A stretch of 64,000 bases of DNA from Ptiloglossa arizonensis (lineage: Eukaryota; Arthropoda; Insecta; Hymenoptera; Colletidae): assembly GCF_051014685.1 (NCBI RefSeq), contig NC_135058.1:17362811-17426810 (forward strand), written 5' to 3'. Shown piece after piece: positions 1 to 11,448 of the stretch (its first letter is position 1; every line of letters starts with the position of its first letter). The translations under genes were made by a program, and so were the position numbers. The notes beneath the pieces were generated by a model. It was not told where the DNA came from, did not search any database, and worked only from the letters and a program-made list of their open reading frames with translations.

Positions 1-226
1 AGAAACATTTTACTCGAGGTGCGTCCCCGTTGTACCGCGACTCGTTTCTTTCTCCACGTTTTTCCCGAACCACGGCAAGCGCTGCCGACGAGATAATACT
101 TATTTTTAAACGGTCGAACAACGGTGGTGTCCCGTTTCGCACGCACGAGATACGTCTACGTCGCGTCGTAGATATTACGGTACAGACGCCGTCCACTGTG
201 TCTATCGCGCGTGTACCGCTTCGTGG

Positions 227-250
227 ATATATATATATATATATATATAT
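227..250. repeat. (AT)12 microsatellite
   Basis: This is a perfect AT dinucleotide run inside otherwise CpG-rich DNA. Confidence 0.95.
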
Positions 251-2373
251 CTTCTAGATTCGTTGCGGTTTAAGAGTCTTGACACTTCGGGGACTTCCTG
301 TCCTGAAATTTACCGAGTGAAGCCTGCGACCGACGTGTTCCCGCAGATGGTAAGATATCGTGACTGAAAATCGATAGCTACGTATCGGTGAAAACGTCAG
401 CTCGCGTAACGCAACGTTAAACGCTGATAGGCTATCCCTTCGTTCCGTCAAAAATTGCAAATTCGGCAAAGAAATACGCTCGGTCGCGACTCGCGGCTCT
501 CCAACTTCGATCGAGTTCTCGACGACTGTTCGCGAGCTTTCGAAAAGTTTCGTCTCGCCGGAACGCAAGATTCCTAATTGAACGCGGAACGCTCTCGATC
601 CGTTCTCGCGACAACGAATACCGGACACGGGGATCGGAGTCGAAAGTTCGTCGCGAGCAAAACGAACACCGCGTTCGATAACGTATCGCGGAAACCGTTT
701 CTGGAAACGACCCAGAGATCGCTACGATTCGATCTCGAACGATCGAGAACCGGCCAACCGGTCGTCGGCACGGCGCGATATTTGAAAAGCTATCGGCGGC
801 GTTTTCGCGTCTTCGAATTCGTCGAAAACGAGAAGGAAGGAACGAGGGAAAAACGCGCGAGAAACCACCCTCTGGGTGGCGGTCGAGGAACGAGAGAACA
901 AACTTGGATGTTCGTTCCAACGTCGATCGAAGACTCTCTTCTCTTCGATGAGAGTTCATCGACCCCTTCGGTTCGTGGTTCGCGAAAAACGCTACGGAAA
1001 GAAAACGGCCGGGGGGAGCTCGGCCGTCTGGCTCGTAACTCGCGGTTAATTCTGCTACTTACCGCAACGTTGTTTAGAAAAGACGCGAGAAACTCTCTCT
1101 CGTAACTACCACCGTTAAAGAACAACTTGAGAACTTATCGCGCGTACCTCGGTACGGCTTCTCCTCCGATCCTCGATCGCCAACGTTAACGTTACGATAA
1201 CGTCACGGGGGCCGAACGTGCTCGAGTACAAATACGAACAACCTCGGCAACGAAAAAGTCGTGTAAAATTTTACGCGCGAATCGACCGTTCTTCGAACGA
1301 ATCTCTATCGTAGCTACTCGCGTCGTCGAATACAACGCGACGGTGTACTTTCAATTTTGCTCGGATCGATACCGTAAAAGTAACCTCGAAACGGATAAAA
1401 GGAACCTCGCTTCGCCGAGGTAAAATTCGCCGACGAAGCGCAGAGACGGTACCGTCGTTCGAAGTCGATACACTTGACGCGCGCATCGATCAACGCGCGT
1501 GAACGCCACTGTGTATCTATGCGGTCTCGCTTTCCCGCGTTCCCGCGGTTGCTCGGCAATCGCGTCATGAAATATTCAGGATACAAAGAGCGCGCCGAAT
1601 CCGATCACGAACGCTCCGGTTAATAAGGAAGCTCCTAACCTCTGATGCGTTTAAATTGGCTCGGCCCTGGACTCGAGCGTTCAATTACGCGCATTTTGCG
1701 CGTCGAAGGTCTGCCTTTCTCCTCGGTTTCGGATCGCGATCATCGAGGAGCTTCGAGTCCCCTGATCGCCAGACCGCTGCCGAATCCGAAGATATTTCGA
1801 GCGGAGTTCAACGCGAATTCGGGAATTTAGCCGAAAGAAGAGTACCCCCTTTGTTTTCTTACCCAGAGCCGCGACGCGTAAGGTAACATCGATCGGCCAG
1901 TATTCCAACGAATACGAAAATCGCGCCCAACGATATCGTCAACGATAAACATCGAGACGGGCCGCAGTTATATTTACGTACACACACCTCTGGACCGTTC
2001 GCAATATCGGGGAATATCGTAGCGCAGTTTCCTGGACCCAGCGTAGCCATCGCTCGCAAAAGTTGACATTCCGATCGATGCGTTTGTTTGCAAAGTACCG
2101 GACAAAACGAAGCTGCTGTTACCTTTCGGGAAACTCGTATACCGTTGAAACGTATCTTGCGAGATTAGATAGCACCGCTCGCGATATTACGAAGCTAGAC
2201 TCTCGCAACGGGAACTTCCGATCCCCGATGCGTTCACGGTCTCTCGATATTGGCGAAACTTCGTCGAACCTACCGAGCGTTATCGTACCGCTTAAACGTT
2301 CTCGCAAAGGGTAAAGGCAAGTGGATACTTTGCGTTTCGCGAAAAAGTAACGCGAATACCGATCGCAACGGTA

Positions 2374-2407
2374 CGAAGAGCAACGAAGAGCAACGAAGAG
2401 CAACGAA
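2374..2407. repeat. 10-bp tandem repeat, about 3.4 copies
   Basis: The unit is CAACGAAGAG and the copies are perfect. The minus strand stays open across it, but nothing suggests that it is translated. Confidence 0.9.
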
Positions 2408-4350
2408 AAAACTCTCGACCGTATAGTTTCGCTCGGAGCGGGCAGATTTGCGGATCTCTCTGTTGATCGTGGTGCGCGGTGGTTTCATAAATCTTTGATA
2501 TTTCGGTCCTGCGGCCGGTCCGCGCGAACCGTCGTTGCTTTCGGTCCGTGCTCAACGAAGACGCGCTACCGACGGAAAGAAAAAACCGACTTTGATCCAT
2601 AAATGATTGCCCTCTCGGTACAGAACGACGCCGAGGCTCGGGATTATTCTCGAGTACCGACCTTTCTTTTTCAACGATCGTTCGTTACCGCAAAAGTCCG
2701 TTTCCCCCTCTTCTTCCTCGCTTCTATCGACGAAGGATCAAAAGCAACGCGTATCGTTCGGCTACCGTTTACCATATTTCGAAAAAAGTTACTCTTTCGG
2801 CGATCGAGCAGAATCGTCGAAAGACGCACGGATATACGAGTCCGTTCGAGAACCTTGCGTGCACGCATACGCATCGGTCGTCACTTTGGTCAACGTTATC
2901 GTTCACCCGCGAGAGGTCAAAGAAATTCGATCGAGCGTTATCGACCGCGTTCACCTGTCCAAGATGCGCTCGCGATAAGAAGCAAGACCCACCCGCGGCG
3001 ACACCGTACACCGCGGCGCTCTTTCCTCGTCCTTCGAGCTTCCGTCTCGTCGTTCCGTAACGAATCTCTCTTGTGACGCAAGTTCGACCACTCTCGGCGT
3101 CTTTGCGCAAAACGTTTCGAAGCGATCGGACACGTTTCGACGATAATTGCGGCGAATGCAATTTTCGAGACGAAGAGACAGGACGAGACCGATAAACCCG
3201 TGGTACAATTATGTCCCGTCAACGTCACAGCGGCTGATAGGGTTTCGACCAAGTCGGCGTAAAATTGAAATAGGGGTTGCTAACATTTGACCAGCGCAGG
3301 ATGTGTTCGTGCGCTCGTACGCTCGTACGCTCGCGCGCTCGCGCGTACTCGATACGTCGGAGACGGAGAAGCTCTTATCTGCTCAGAGGGACGAACACAG
3401 CGGCGGCGAGATAACGATCTTCCGACTCGGTCCGATGTGCACCTACGCTGGAACCGGTCTCCGCTTGAATGTACCGCGTTCCTCGGAAAATTTACAAGGT
3501 CTTGTATAGGCGATGTCGATGGACTTTTGGAAACAAAATCGATCAACGTCAAAAGGTAAGTTGCGTTTTGTAAAAGATTTTCCGTGTCGGAACGATTAAA
3601 GTTGAAATCGAATCGAGTGCGAGTACCAAACGATCCCACGATATTTCTCGCTCCGTTCGAGTTCCTTGCCGGAGGTGATCGTGATCCTTGGACAGCCGAG
3701 CGTCGACTTTGCGGACCGCTCGGTAATTTCCGGTAACTTCGACGCTATCGATTCATCGAAAGTTTCGGGAAAAGAGAGCCAATCGGCTCAAGATCCCGTC
3801 GTGACCCGCGTTTCGCGCGAAGCGTAATTCATCGAATCCGCGGTACACGAATACGTTAACGGGAGTTGAAATTACTCGGCGGGCATATATTATTCGAATC
3901 GCGCGGCGACACGACGAAAGCACGTCGCTGGACGAATAAAACAGCGGTTAACGAAGATACGGGGGTTCGTTAAAAATTCGGCCCTTGTTGTTCGACCGCC
4001 ACGCCGGTACGAAACCGCAGTTTGCGGTTCGAGCTGACAAAAAAACCGACGGACTGCGTTCGTATCGTTCTCGAGCGACAAATAAACTTCCGGAAATGCG
4101 CTGGAACTGCCAGGCGAGAGCGTCCCAATTGCAACGCACGAACCCCGACAATTTGTCGCGTCCCGCAAAAGAGGTTTACGCGAGCCAGAAATATTTATCA
4201 TCGTCGTCTCCGTTAACAATGGACGGAGGATTCTTCGATTCGAAGCGAAGCAACGCGTAGGAATAGTTCGGGACGCGGCGAGACATCGACGAATATTTAA
4301 AGACGACGACGACTGCCCGTCCGTCTAGGGAAGTTCTCCTCGAAAGAAGA

Positions 4351-4460
4351 ATCGAAAGAAATCGAAAGAAATCGAAAGAAATCGAAAGAAATCGAAAGAA
4401 ATCGAAAGAAATCGAAAGAAATCGAAAGAAATCGAAAGAAATCGAAAGAAATCGAAAGAA
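4351..4460. repeat. 10-bp tandem repeat, 11 perfect copies
   Basis: The unit ATCGAAAGAA is repeated eleven times without a mismatch. Perfect conservation over 110 bp implies recent expansion. The open minus-strand frame through it encodes only a Phe/Ser/Arg/Leu repeat and is not considered a gene. Confidence 0.97.
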
Positions 4461-5060
4461 AAAAGGAGGACGCGAAGAGCGAAGCGTCGTTCCCAGGCTA
4501 CGATCTCCGAAGCGGATAATATTCACCGTTCGAGGTCAACGAGCGACTCTTCTCGATTACGTCTCGTCCCGGCCGACCGCTTTGTCTCTTCTTTCTTTTC
4601 CACGTGTTCATCCGTTGCGTTCGAAGGACGCGATACGCAAATCCGCCGACACCCGGTTTTGGTCTATCCAAGGGACAAGTTATAAAATTTTAACGATTCG
4701 GAAATAATTGTTCCCCGATGAAAAAACCTCGAGCGGAACGCAAATGTTTCGTTAGTTTTTACGATACGTGGGTAATCCGGAGAACACGAGAGCGTTGTTC
4801 GTCGCGTTGGACGACGCGCGATTCAGCGGTGAATAGCTTCGCGACGCCGAGGACGTTCGATAAGTTTCGTCGTTCGTGGTAACGTCCAGCTCCTCGACTC
4901 GACGATATTTCCAAAATAGATTCCTTCGGTCTTTGAGCAACTATTCCTCGTCTATTCGCCCGGTACCGTAAACAGTTACGATCGATCCCCTTCCTCTCGT
5001 CGATGGCGCGAAATTAATTTTCCACGACGGACATCGATCGACGACACCGCGACGACAGGG

Positions 5061-5130
5061 GAAACGCGAAACGCGAAACGCGAAACGCGAAACGCGAAAG
5101 GCGAAACGCGAAACGCGAAACGCGAAACGC
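5061..5130. repeat. 7-bp tandem repeat, 10 copies
   Basis: The unit is GAAACGC. Ten copies fill exactly 70 bp, and the sixth carries one C-to-G change. It belongs to a set of 7-bp arrays that recurs through the window. Confidence 0.95.
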
Positions 5131-5469
5131 GCAACGCGCGCGATTCGATCTCGCGTAATAATCAATATCGAACGGCACGCTTCGAGCACGTCGAGCAACT
5201 TGGTCGCGATTACGAGACGGTCGTGCGTAACTCGATCCGTGCACCGATCGCACCGCTGCAGCCGATGCCGAAATTTAAATTCGTCGCCTGTATCGAACGT
5301 TTATCCGTGTAATAAATTTTTACGCGGCCCCGAGGAGATCGACGAACGATTCAATTTCGACGCGATACGATTTCCGATCGCGAACCGTTGCTTCCTCGCG
5401 ACAGCTGCCCTCGTAACTATCCTATTGTAAAAAATACCGGCGGACGGATAACAACGAGCTTGGTTCGCG

Positions 5470-5500
5470 TTTTTTCGATTTTTCGATTTTTCGATTTTTT
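5470..5500. repeat. 8-bp tandem repeat TTTTTCGA
   Basis: Nearly four copies of TTTTTCGA run in tandem. Confidence 0.85.
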
Positions 5501-7243
5501 GACCGACCAAAGAAATTTTTACCCCTTCTCTCTCCTCCGTAGAGGGTAATCTCGATCGTAGCGCGCGCAGAGGAAGATCGATGGAACATCGCCACCGTGT
5601 TCGCGGCCGGTCCCGACGATCGATCGGGAACTCGGAACAGCTTGTTCGCGAGCTACGAGAATAAATAGAACGCGAAACACCTGAAAATACGGACGTAACT
5701 CCGACGTATCGCGATAAATTCGTTCCCGGAATCGCGGACAGCTTTCTTCGTCGCGTTCTTGCTCGTTATACGAGGCAAATGGAGCGACATCGATCCGCCG
5801 AGCGTTCTTTCGACGTTCCTGCGTTCGAATAGAAAATATCGAAGTAGGGTCGGTTGGACGCCAGGGTAGCCGTAACTTTGAAAATATTCTCAGTTTCGTC
5901 TAGATTTTGCCAAGATACTCGAATCGGCATCTCCGAAGCGTTTCAAGGCCCATCTATCGTAAATCGAGCCACGACGATGGGTCGGAAGTTGTCGGAACGG
6001 TTTCGAAGACCGGTAGGATAGACGGAAGATTGTTCGATTTTGAATCGATATCGTTCTCGAATTCGACACCGATACGGAAAGGAGCCACTCTTGCGGTTCT
6101 TCGCCGCGTATTTCGCGAAAACTATTTTATCGAATCTTTTCCAATTTCCATTCGGTTCGAAGGTAAAGACCGTACCGTCGGATATCGGTAAACCTTACGG
6201 ACAACGCTTCGACGTTAATCGTCGAGTTATCGCTAAATCTTTATCCGAAATTGAAATTTCCTGGCCAAGGCTCCGTACTTCCTGGCTCGGCCGAGTAAAT
6301 TATTCAGCGGTTACGTAAGAAAGGGGAAGGAACGATGTACCCTTCGAGCAACGTTTCGGTACGCGAATAATAATTCGATGGTCGGAGAGGTGGAAATTTC
6401 TCGATTCTCTCGAAAGACGATCCGCTCTCGAAGAGAAACGAAACGCGCGATCGAATATTTTCGAGTTTCGAAATTGGCGGCTCGCGTCTAATCGGAGGCG
6501 AGACCGGGCTCGATCTCTTTCGAGTTGGCGAACGAACTCGTCTCGAAGGGAGGTTTCCAGCGGTCTCTGGTTATCGTTCGGTCGTTGGCGCTATCCGGCT
6601 CGCGATTTACGAGCGAATCGCATCGAGGGAAATCTATCTATCGGCTGGCAAAGTATACGCGTCGTAAAGAATATCGGATCGACGGTAATCGAGAGAATCA
6701 CTCGCGAAACGCCTCCGGCGCTAAATCCTTGGAAAGTTATCGAACGGTTTCGTTTAACCCGATGCCGCGAAACGACCGAGATAACGGTCGGGAGGGTGCG
6801 GAGAATCGTCGAATCGCGGTAGCGACTAACGCCGATTTACGAGGGCGCAATTTTCAACGCGTTCCCCCGAACGAAATTAACCTCGACGCGGTACGATCTC
6901 AGCAGCTAGCTACTCCGACTCCGTTACCGACTCCGATGGAACCGATTCGATCGGAGTCGCGCAACGATTTCCTGTTTTTCGACGATAGAACGATGCGCTC
7001 GAACAAGACTTCGAGCTCTCGGAACCGTCGCAATTTTTCGCAACTCGAATAACGCGCTGAACGGTTGGCGCTCGTACGGGCGTTAACGGATAACCTTTAT
7101 CGTCCGCGAGACGAGTCGTCGAAAGGTTATCGGCGTACGTTCGAAGCGAGTCTCGAAACGACGCTGGAACGATCGTAACGCTACGTTCGAAGCGAAAATA
7201 AGCCGAGTCGACTCCACTCGAGGAAACCGACCGTTTCCGAAAT

Positions 7244-7284
7244 ACGCGAGACGCGAGACGCGAGACGCGAGACGCGAGACGCGA
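7244..7284. repeat. 7-bp tandem repeat, nearly 6 copies
   Basis: The unit is ACGCGAG and the copies are perfect. Confidence 0.93.
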
Positions 7285-7487
7285 TACAAAGGAAAATGCG
7301 GTTCGCCACCCGACGCGGAAGCGAATTCGAATTTCATCCGAGAAGGTTTCTAAAAGTACAACGACGACTGGAGTTCCGGTCGGTCGGACTCATCGGAGAA
7401 ACGGGAGTCGGGCACGGAAGAAGGGAAATAAAGGAAGGAAATGGAGTGGTCGCGGAGCTCCTCGAAACGCGTCTGTTTCCCACCGGT

Positions 7488-7543
7488 GTCTCCCGTCTCC
7501 CGTCTCCCGTCTCCCGTCTCCCGTCTCCCGTCTCTCGTCTCCC
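7488..7543. repeat. 7-bp tandem repeat, 8 copies
   Basis: The unit is GTCTCCC. The seventh copy reads GTCTCTC. It sits about 200 bp from the preceding 7-bp array. Confidence 0.95.
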
Positions 7544-10115
7544 GTTGCTCCTTTCGACGACATCCTGCACTCGCTCGTCCCGGAAGAGCCCGCCTGGAAT
7601 ATCTTTTAAATATAGAGCATCCCTGCTACGCGGAGACGAATGCTGGATTTTGTCGAGGCTCGACCCAATTTTACGTCGTTTCTTTCTTCTCGGCGAAGAG
7701 AAACACCGTGTCGCGACTGCGAATTCTAAGAACTTTGTTCGCTTCGAGAAACGCATCGAGCGCGAAGAAGGTTCGAGAGGTCTCGATCGGTCGTCGGTTC
7801 CGATTCGATCCTCGGTCTCGTCGATCCCATCGAAAGGACGCGTAACGCGGAAACTGTCCGTAAACGATCGAGGCGCGTTCGCGAGGTTGGCTCTCCCCGA
7901 TTACGGTGAGGCTCACGGCAAGTCCGAACGATAGTTCGAATCGCTAAAATCTCCGGGTTCGAGCGCAACCACCTCGCCGTCTCGTTATCATTCGGAAGGT
8001 AACGAACGAGTCGGGGGTCGATACGGGCTCCGAGGCGTTCCTTTCGGCTCGCGGAACTTGCCCGTTTGCCTACGATCGGACGGACCCCTCGCTCTTCTCC
8101 TCGTCGTTCGAGATTTCGGACGAAAAACCGACAAGCTCCTGTTACGCGACGGGAAGAAATCGGGCGGGCCCGACCTTCGACTCGAATTTTCGAAACGGGA
8201 AAGAGATATCGGGAGCCTCGCGAAACGATCGATTTTTTCTATCTCGCGGCTGAAATCGAGAACGCGTCGCTCGTTCTCCGCGAGGCAGAGTCGCTTCCGT
8301 AAAACAGCCGCCCGACCGCTCGTATCGTCCTCGTAAATAGGAACGAGCGAAATTCGAGTCTCGGCGAACGCAAAAGTACAACAACGCCGGGCAGCGATAC
8401 AGCGAACGCTCGAGCCGCGTTTCGGCTATTAATCGCGCGGTATCGCGCGCAATTCTACCTCCTCGAGAAGATCTCGGACAGATTCACCGAGAATATACGA
8501 CGCCGGCAGTTGCGAAACAAAGAAGACCGGCCGAAAAAAATGCAACCCCGACACCCGGGAGAAGAATCGCTGCGAGCGACCCAACTTTCCCACGGAGAGT
8601 ATAAAACTTTTTACCGCTTTGATCCGAACTTTACGATAAGGAGATTGCATCGAACGGCCGTTGCGAGTCACCTCGGAGCCCGACGGAGTGCCTTTTACCG
8701 TAGCCGCTCGAAGGAGCAACTTTTTCCTCCTTGTGTACAGTCGTACCTTCGAAATGGAATTAAATATCGGCGAGAAAAAGAAGAAAGAAACGAGAACACT
8801 CCGAGCGAGCCCATTGTACCCCGTCCTCTTCCTCTGGTTCTTTCCGTCTTTCCGTCTTTCCGTCTTTTCTTTCGTCGACTCGCCGCTACGAAAAGTTGCC
8901 GCGCCACCGTCCGGCAAACTCGTTCCCGCCGCTGCGCCCTCTATCCGAGGCCCATTCTCCCCAACGAACCCGACGAAAACTCCAAAACTCGAAAATTCTC
9001 TTTCGAGATCGATACGCCGCGCGTTTTACGCCAAAAGATCATCCTCCCTCTCTTTCCGATATTGCGCGACGTTTGCGAACTCGTCGAAAAGTTTTCGGCT
9101 ATTTCGCGAGGATATTTTCGCGCACCGCGACACGAAGGGAGAATCGTCCGTTCGGTCGCCGCTACGGAAAAACGTTCGTTCGCAAGTTTCGACTCGGTCG
9201 AAAGGCTTCGACGGGTACGAGGTCGGTTGAATCAGTTTCCGTTGTTTACCTTGTCGTCGCGAAATCCTCCTGGACGGCTCCTCTCTCTCTCGGAGCGGTC
9301 GGATCCCGTTCGTTTTCCTCGTCGAGGCGGTCGAGGCGGTCGAGGCGACTCGAGTAACGGTACGGAATACGGGTCGAGCGTAAGGAGGCACCATCTGTCG
9401 CTCGACGGACCAACCTTCTACCTTTCGCGGCGGCGGTCTGCTTTATCCGTTTACGGAAATACGGGGGATCGCGCCTAGTTTCGACGAGCGACGCTCGGAC
9501 CCGGGATACCGTTCTCGCGGTATCGCGATCCCCGCGAAACCGATCCCTCCCTCGCCTCTCCTTTTCGGACCCGCGAAACCCCGAGGTGCGCCGTTCCGGG
9601 AAAAGGTTGCGCCTCCACGGGGAAACCACCCGCCGAGGGCACGCGCTGCCGAGAGAGGAGGGTAAATTATCGCACGGAGAAACCTCTATCCTCGACGATA
9701 CGCGTCACGGAGCACTCTGCGGCGAGACTTTTGCGAGAATCTGGTCCAGTAGGATACCCCGGTGGAACCGGCGGATAAAAATCTTTCTCTCTCTCTTTCT
9801 CTCCCTCTCCCTCTCGGCCGTACGAACGTCGACGCGACTCCGATCGAGACGTTACGCTCGAGACGCGCGAACGGAATATCGGACGACGGAGAAACGATCG
9901 CTTGGATCGTCGCGAACGGCGATTCGAAGGTAATCTTGGGCGCGTTTTCCTCGTCGCGCGAACGCACCATTTTCGCGAATTCTTCGAGGTCGCGGGCACG
10001 AAGGCGTGGCCACGAACGATAAGACCGAACCGGGAGACTCTCGACGTACCAGGACCCGTCACGGTGAACTCGATCGTATCGGTAAACACAACGAACCCGA
10101 ACCGCTAATTAACCG

Positions 10116-10145
10116 TACGGTCGGTCGGCCGACCGGCCGACCGTA
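10116..10145. repeat. short inverted repeat / GGTC-GGCC palindromic cluster
   Basis: Nine-base arms (TACGGTCGG at 10116-10124 and CCGACCGTA at 10137-10145) flank a GC-rich centre that is itself made of CGGCC/GACCG repeats. A hairpin could form, but no T-tract follows and no function is implied. Confidence 0.6.
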
Positions 10146-10210
10146 TCGATAACGTATCTCGAACAAGGTGTCCGAGCGCGGACGGTTCTTATCCGTTGGC
10201 GCGACACTTT

Positions 10211-10245
10211 CCTCGCGCCTCGCGCCTCGCGCCTCGCGCCTCGCG
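10211..10245. repeat. 7-bp tandem repeat, 5 copies
   Basis: The unit CCTCGCG is repeated five times perfectly. Confidence 0.95.
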
Positions 10246-10330
10246 TCGCGCGCCAACGTATCTCGAGTTCCCGTCTATCCCGATATCTCGCGTACCGACT
10301 CCTCTCTCGATGAGAACCGAGAATCGCCCG

Positions 10331-10355
10331 TTCCGTTCCGTTCCGTTCCGTTCCC
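10331..10355. repeat. 5-bp tandem repeat TTCCG
   Basis: Four perfect copies are followed by a TTCCC variant. Confidence 0.85.
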
Positions 10356-10660
10356 TTACCTTACCTTCCCTTCGAATCCTTTCGTCCGATAGCTCCTACC
10401 GAAAGAGAACGCGACCGGACGGTACTGGTTCGCTCCGTGAGCCGGAATTCTCGCGGGGCTTCGTCGAGCGGGACCGCGAGACTTGGAACCTCGCCCGGCC
10501 GCGAACGGCACCGAGTTTGCCTTGCTCGGAACGGACGCGGTCAGCTGCGTACAGGAGACGCCGGAATCGAATTTACTTTTGCCGAAAACTTTCAACGCGA
10601 AGCAAGATTTTCCAAAATCGGTGCAACGATTCGCATCCAAGGAACCGAACACCCGTCCAC

Positions 10661-10729
10661 GCGTCTCCGCACCTGTCCGCGCCTGTCCGCGCCTGTCCGC
10701 GCCTGTCCGCACCTGTCCGTACCCGTCCA
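10661..10729. repeat. 10-bp tandem repeat, about 7 copies
   Basis: The unit is GCCTGTCCGC with single-base variants (ACCTGTCCGC, ACCTGTCCGT) at the edges. It lies just beyond the 3' end of ADAMTS gene 1. Confidence 0.85.
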
Positions 10730-10762
10730 GTGCCGTTCGCAACGCTACTCGAACCAGCGCAA

Positions 10763-10798
10763 CGCGATTTCGCGATTTCGCGATTTCGCGATTTCGCG
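10763..10798. repeat. 8-bp tandem repeat CGCGATTT, 4.5 copies
   Basis: The array is perfect and lies about 45 bp past the putative polyadenylation signal of ADAMTS gene 1. Confidence 0.9.
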
Positions 10799-10842
10799 GT
10801 GCCCGACGAAACGGATCTCGATTCCGATGCGAAGAAAATACG

Positions 10843-10848
10843 TTTATT
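10843..10848 (-). promoter_or_regulatory. putative polyadenylation signal of ADAMTS gene 1
   Basis: TTTATT on the plus strand reads AATAAA on the minus strand. It lies about 86 bases after the gene 1 stop codon, a common distance for a short insect 3' UTR. Confidence 0.55.
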
Positions 10849-10933
10849 TGCGACGAGCGTCCCTCGAACGCGACAATGTTCAATAGAATATGGAATTTGG
10901 AGGTTGTCCGTAGCGATGTTCCGTGATCGCGTC

Positions 10934-11448
10934 TCACCGATCCACGGCGTCCACGAGTCTGGAGAGCCGATCGTAGGTCGAGTTTCGTCCGAGGAATTGC
11001 GGCGGAGGCGTCCGGTTTGGAAATCTGATGCTTTCGATCTTCTCGATGGCCCGGGCGCCCTTGTAAACCTTCTCGCGCGAGGTGTCGATGCTCGAGCCGA
11101 CCAAGTCCCCGACTTCGTGGAACGCCTTGTCCGACAAGTTCGATCGAAGGTCCTCCTCGACGAACGGTGCCTCTACGAAAAGAAAGTTCTCGATCGGGAC
11201 CGAGTCCTTGATTATCGATCCCGGCTTCGGCGTGGTGAAGTTCCTCTCGGTGTCGCAGGCGTTGCCCCTCTTCCTCGCCCGTTGCTCCTGCCCGATCGAC
11301 CACTCGCGCACGAGTTCCCGTATATCGTTCGACTTTCCGAGCCGCTCGTCCACGAGCGCGTCGATCGTCTCGGCCCGGTCCTCGAACCCCGTGCTCGCCT
11401 CCCGGGTCTTCTTCGGATTCGGGCAGGTCTTCTTGCACGGCCTCTTGC
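10934..11448 (-). CDS. ADAMTS gene 1, exon 18: C-terminal tail and stop
   Basis: The exon follows the acceptor GTCGTCAG and opens with two bases completing a glycine codon. It starts with a basic Cys-containing stretch (GKRPCKKTCPNPKK) that closes the third TSP1 repeat. It then runs for about 150 charged residues with only one further cysteine to TGA at 10936-10934. I do not recognise this tail; it is not a PLAC domain. Confidence 0.85.

Larger units (their letters stand above)
1..10842. other. gene-poor CpG-rich flank downstream of ADAMTS gene 1
   Basis: I see no exon that resembles a known protein here. Several long open frames exist (for example 8510-9478 plus and 6525-7052 plus), but they overlap other open frames on both strands. 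They are arginine-rich in the way expected from DNA full of CGA, TCG and CGC and poor in stop trinucleotides. The stretch holds many short tandem arrays, listed separately, and no recognisable RNA gene or transposon. Confidence 0.6.

Noticed and set aside
8510..9478. 322-codon plus-strand open frame with overlapping frames
   Set aside because: Two other plus-strand frames and several minus frames are open over the same bases. The product is Arg/Ser-rich without any domain, as expected where CGA and TCG dominate and stop trinucleotides are rare.
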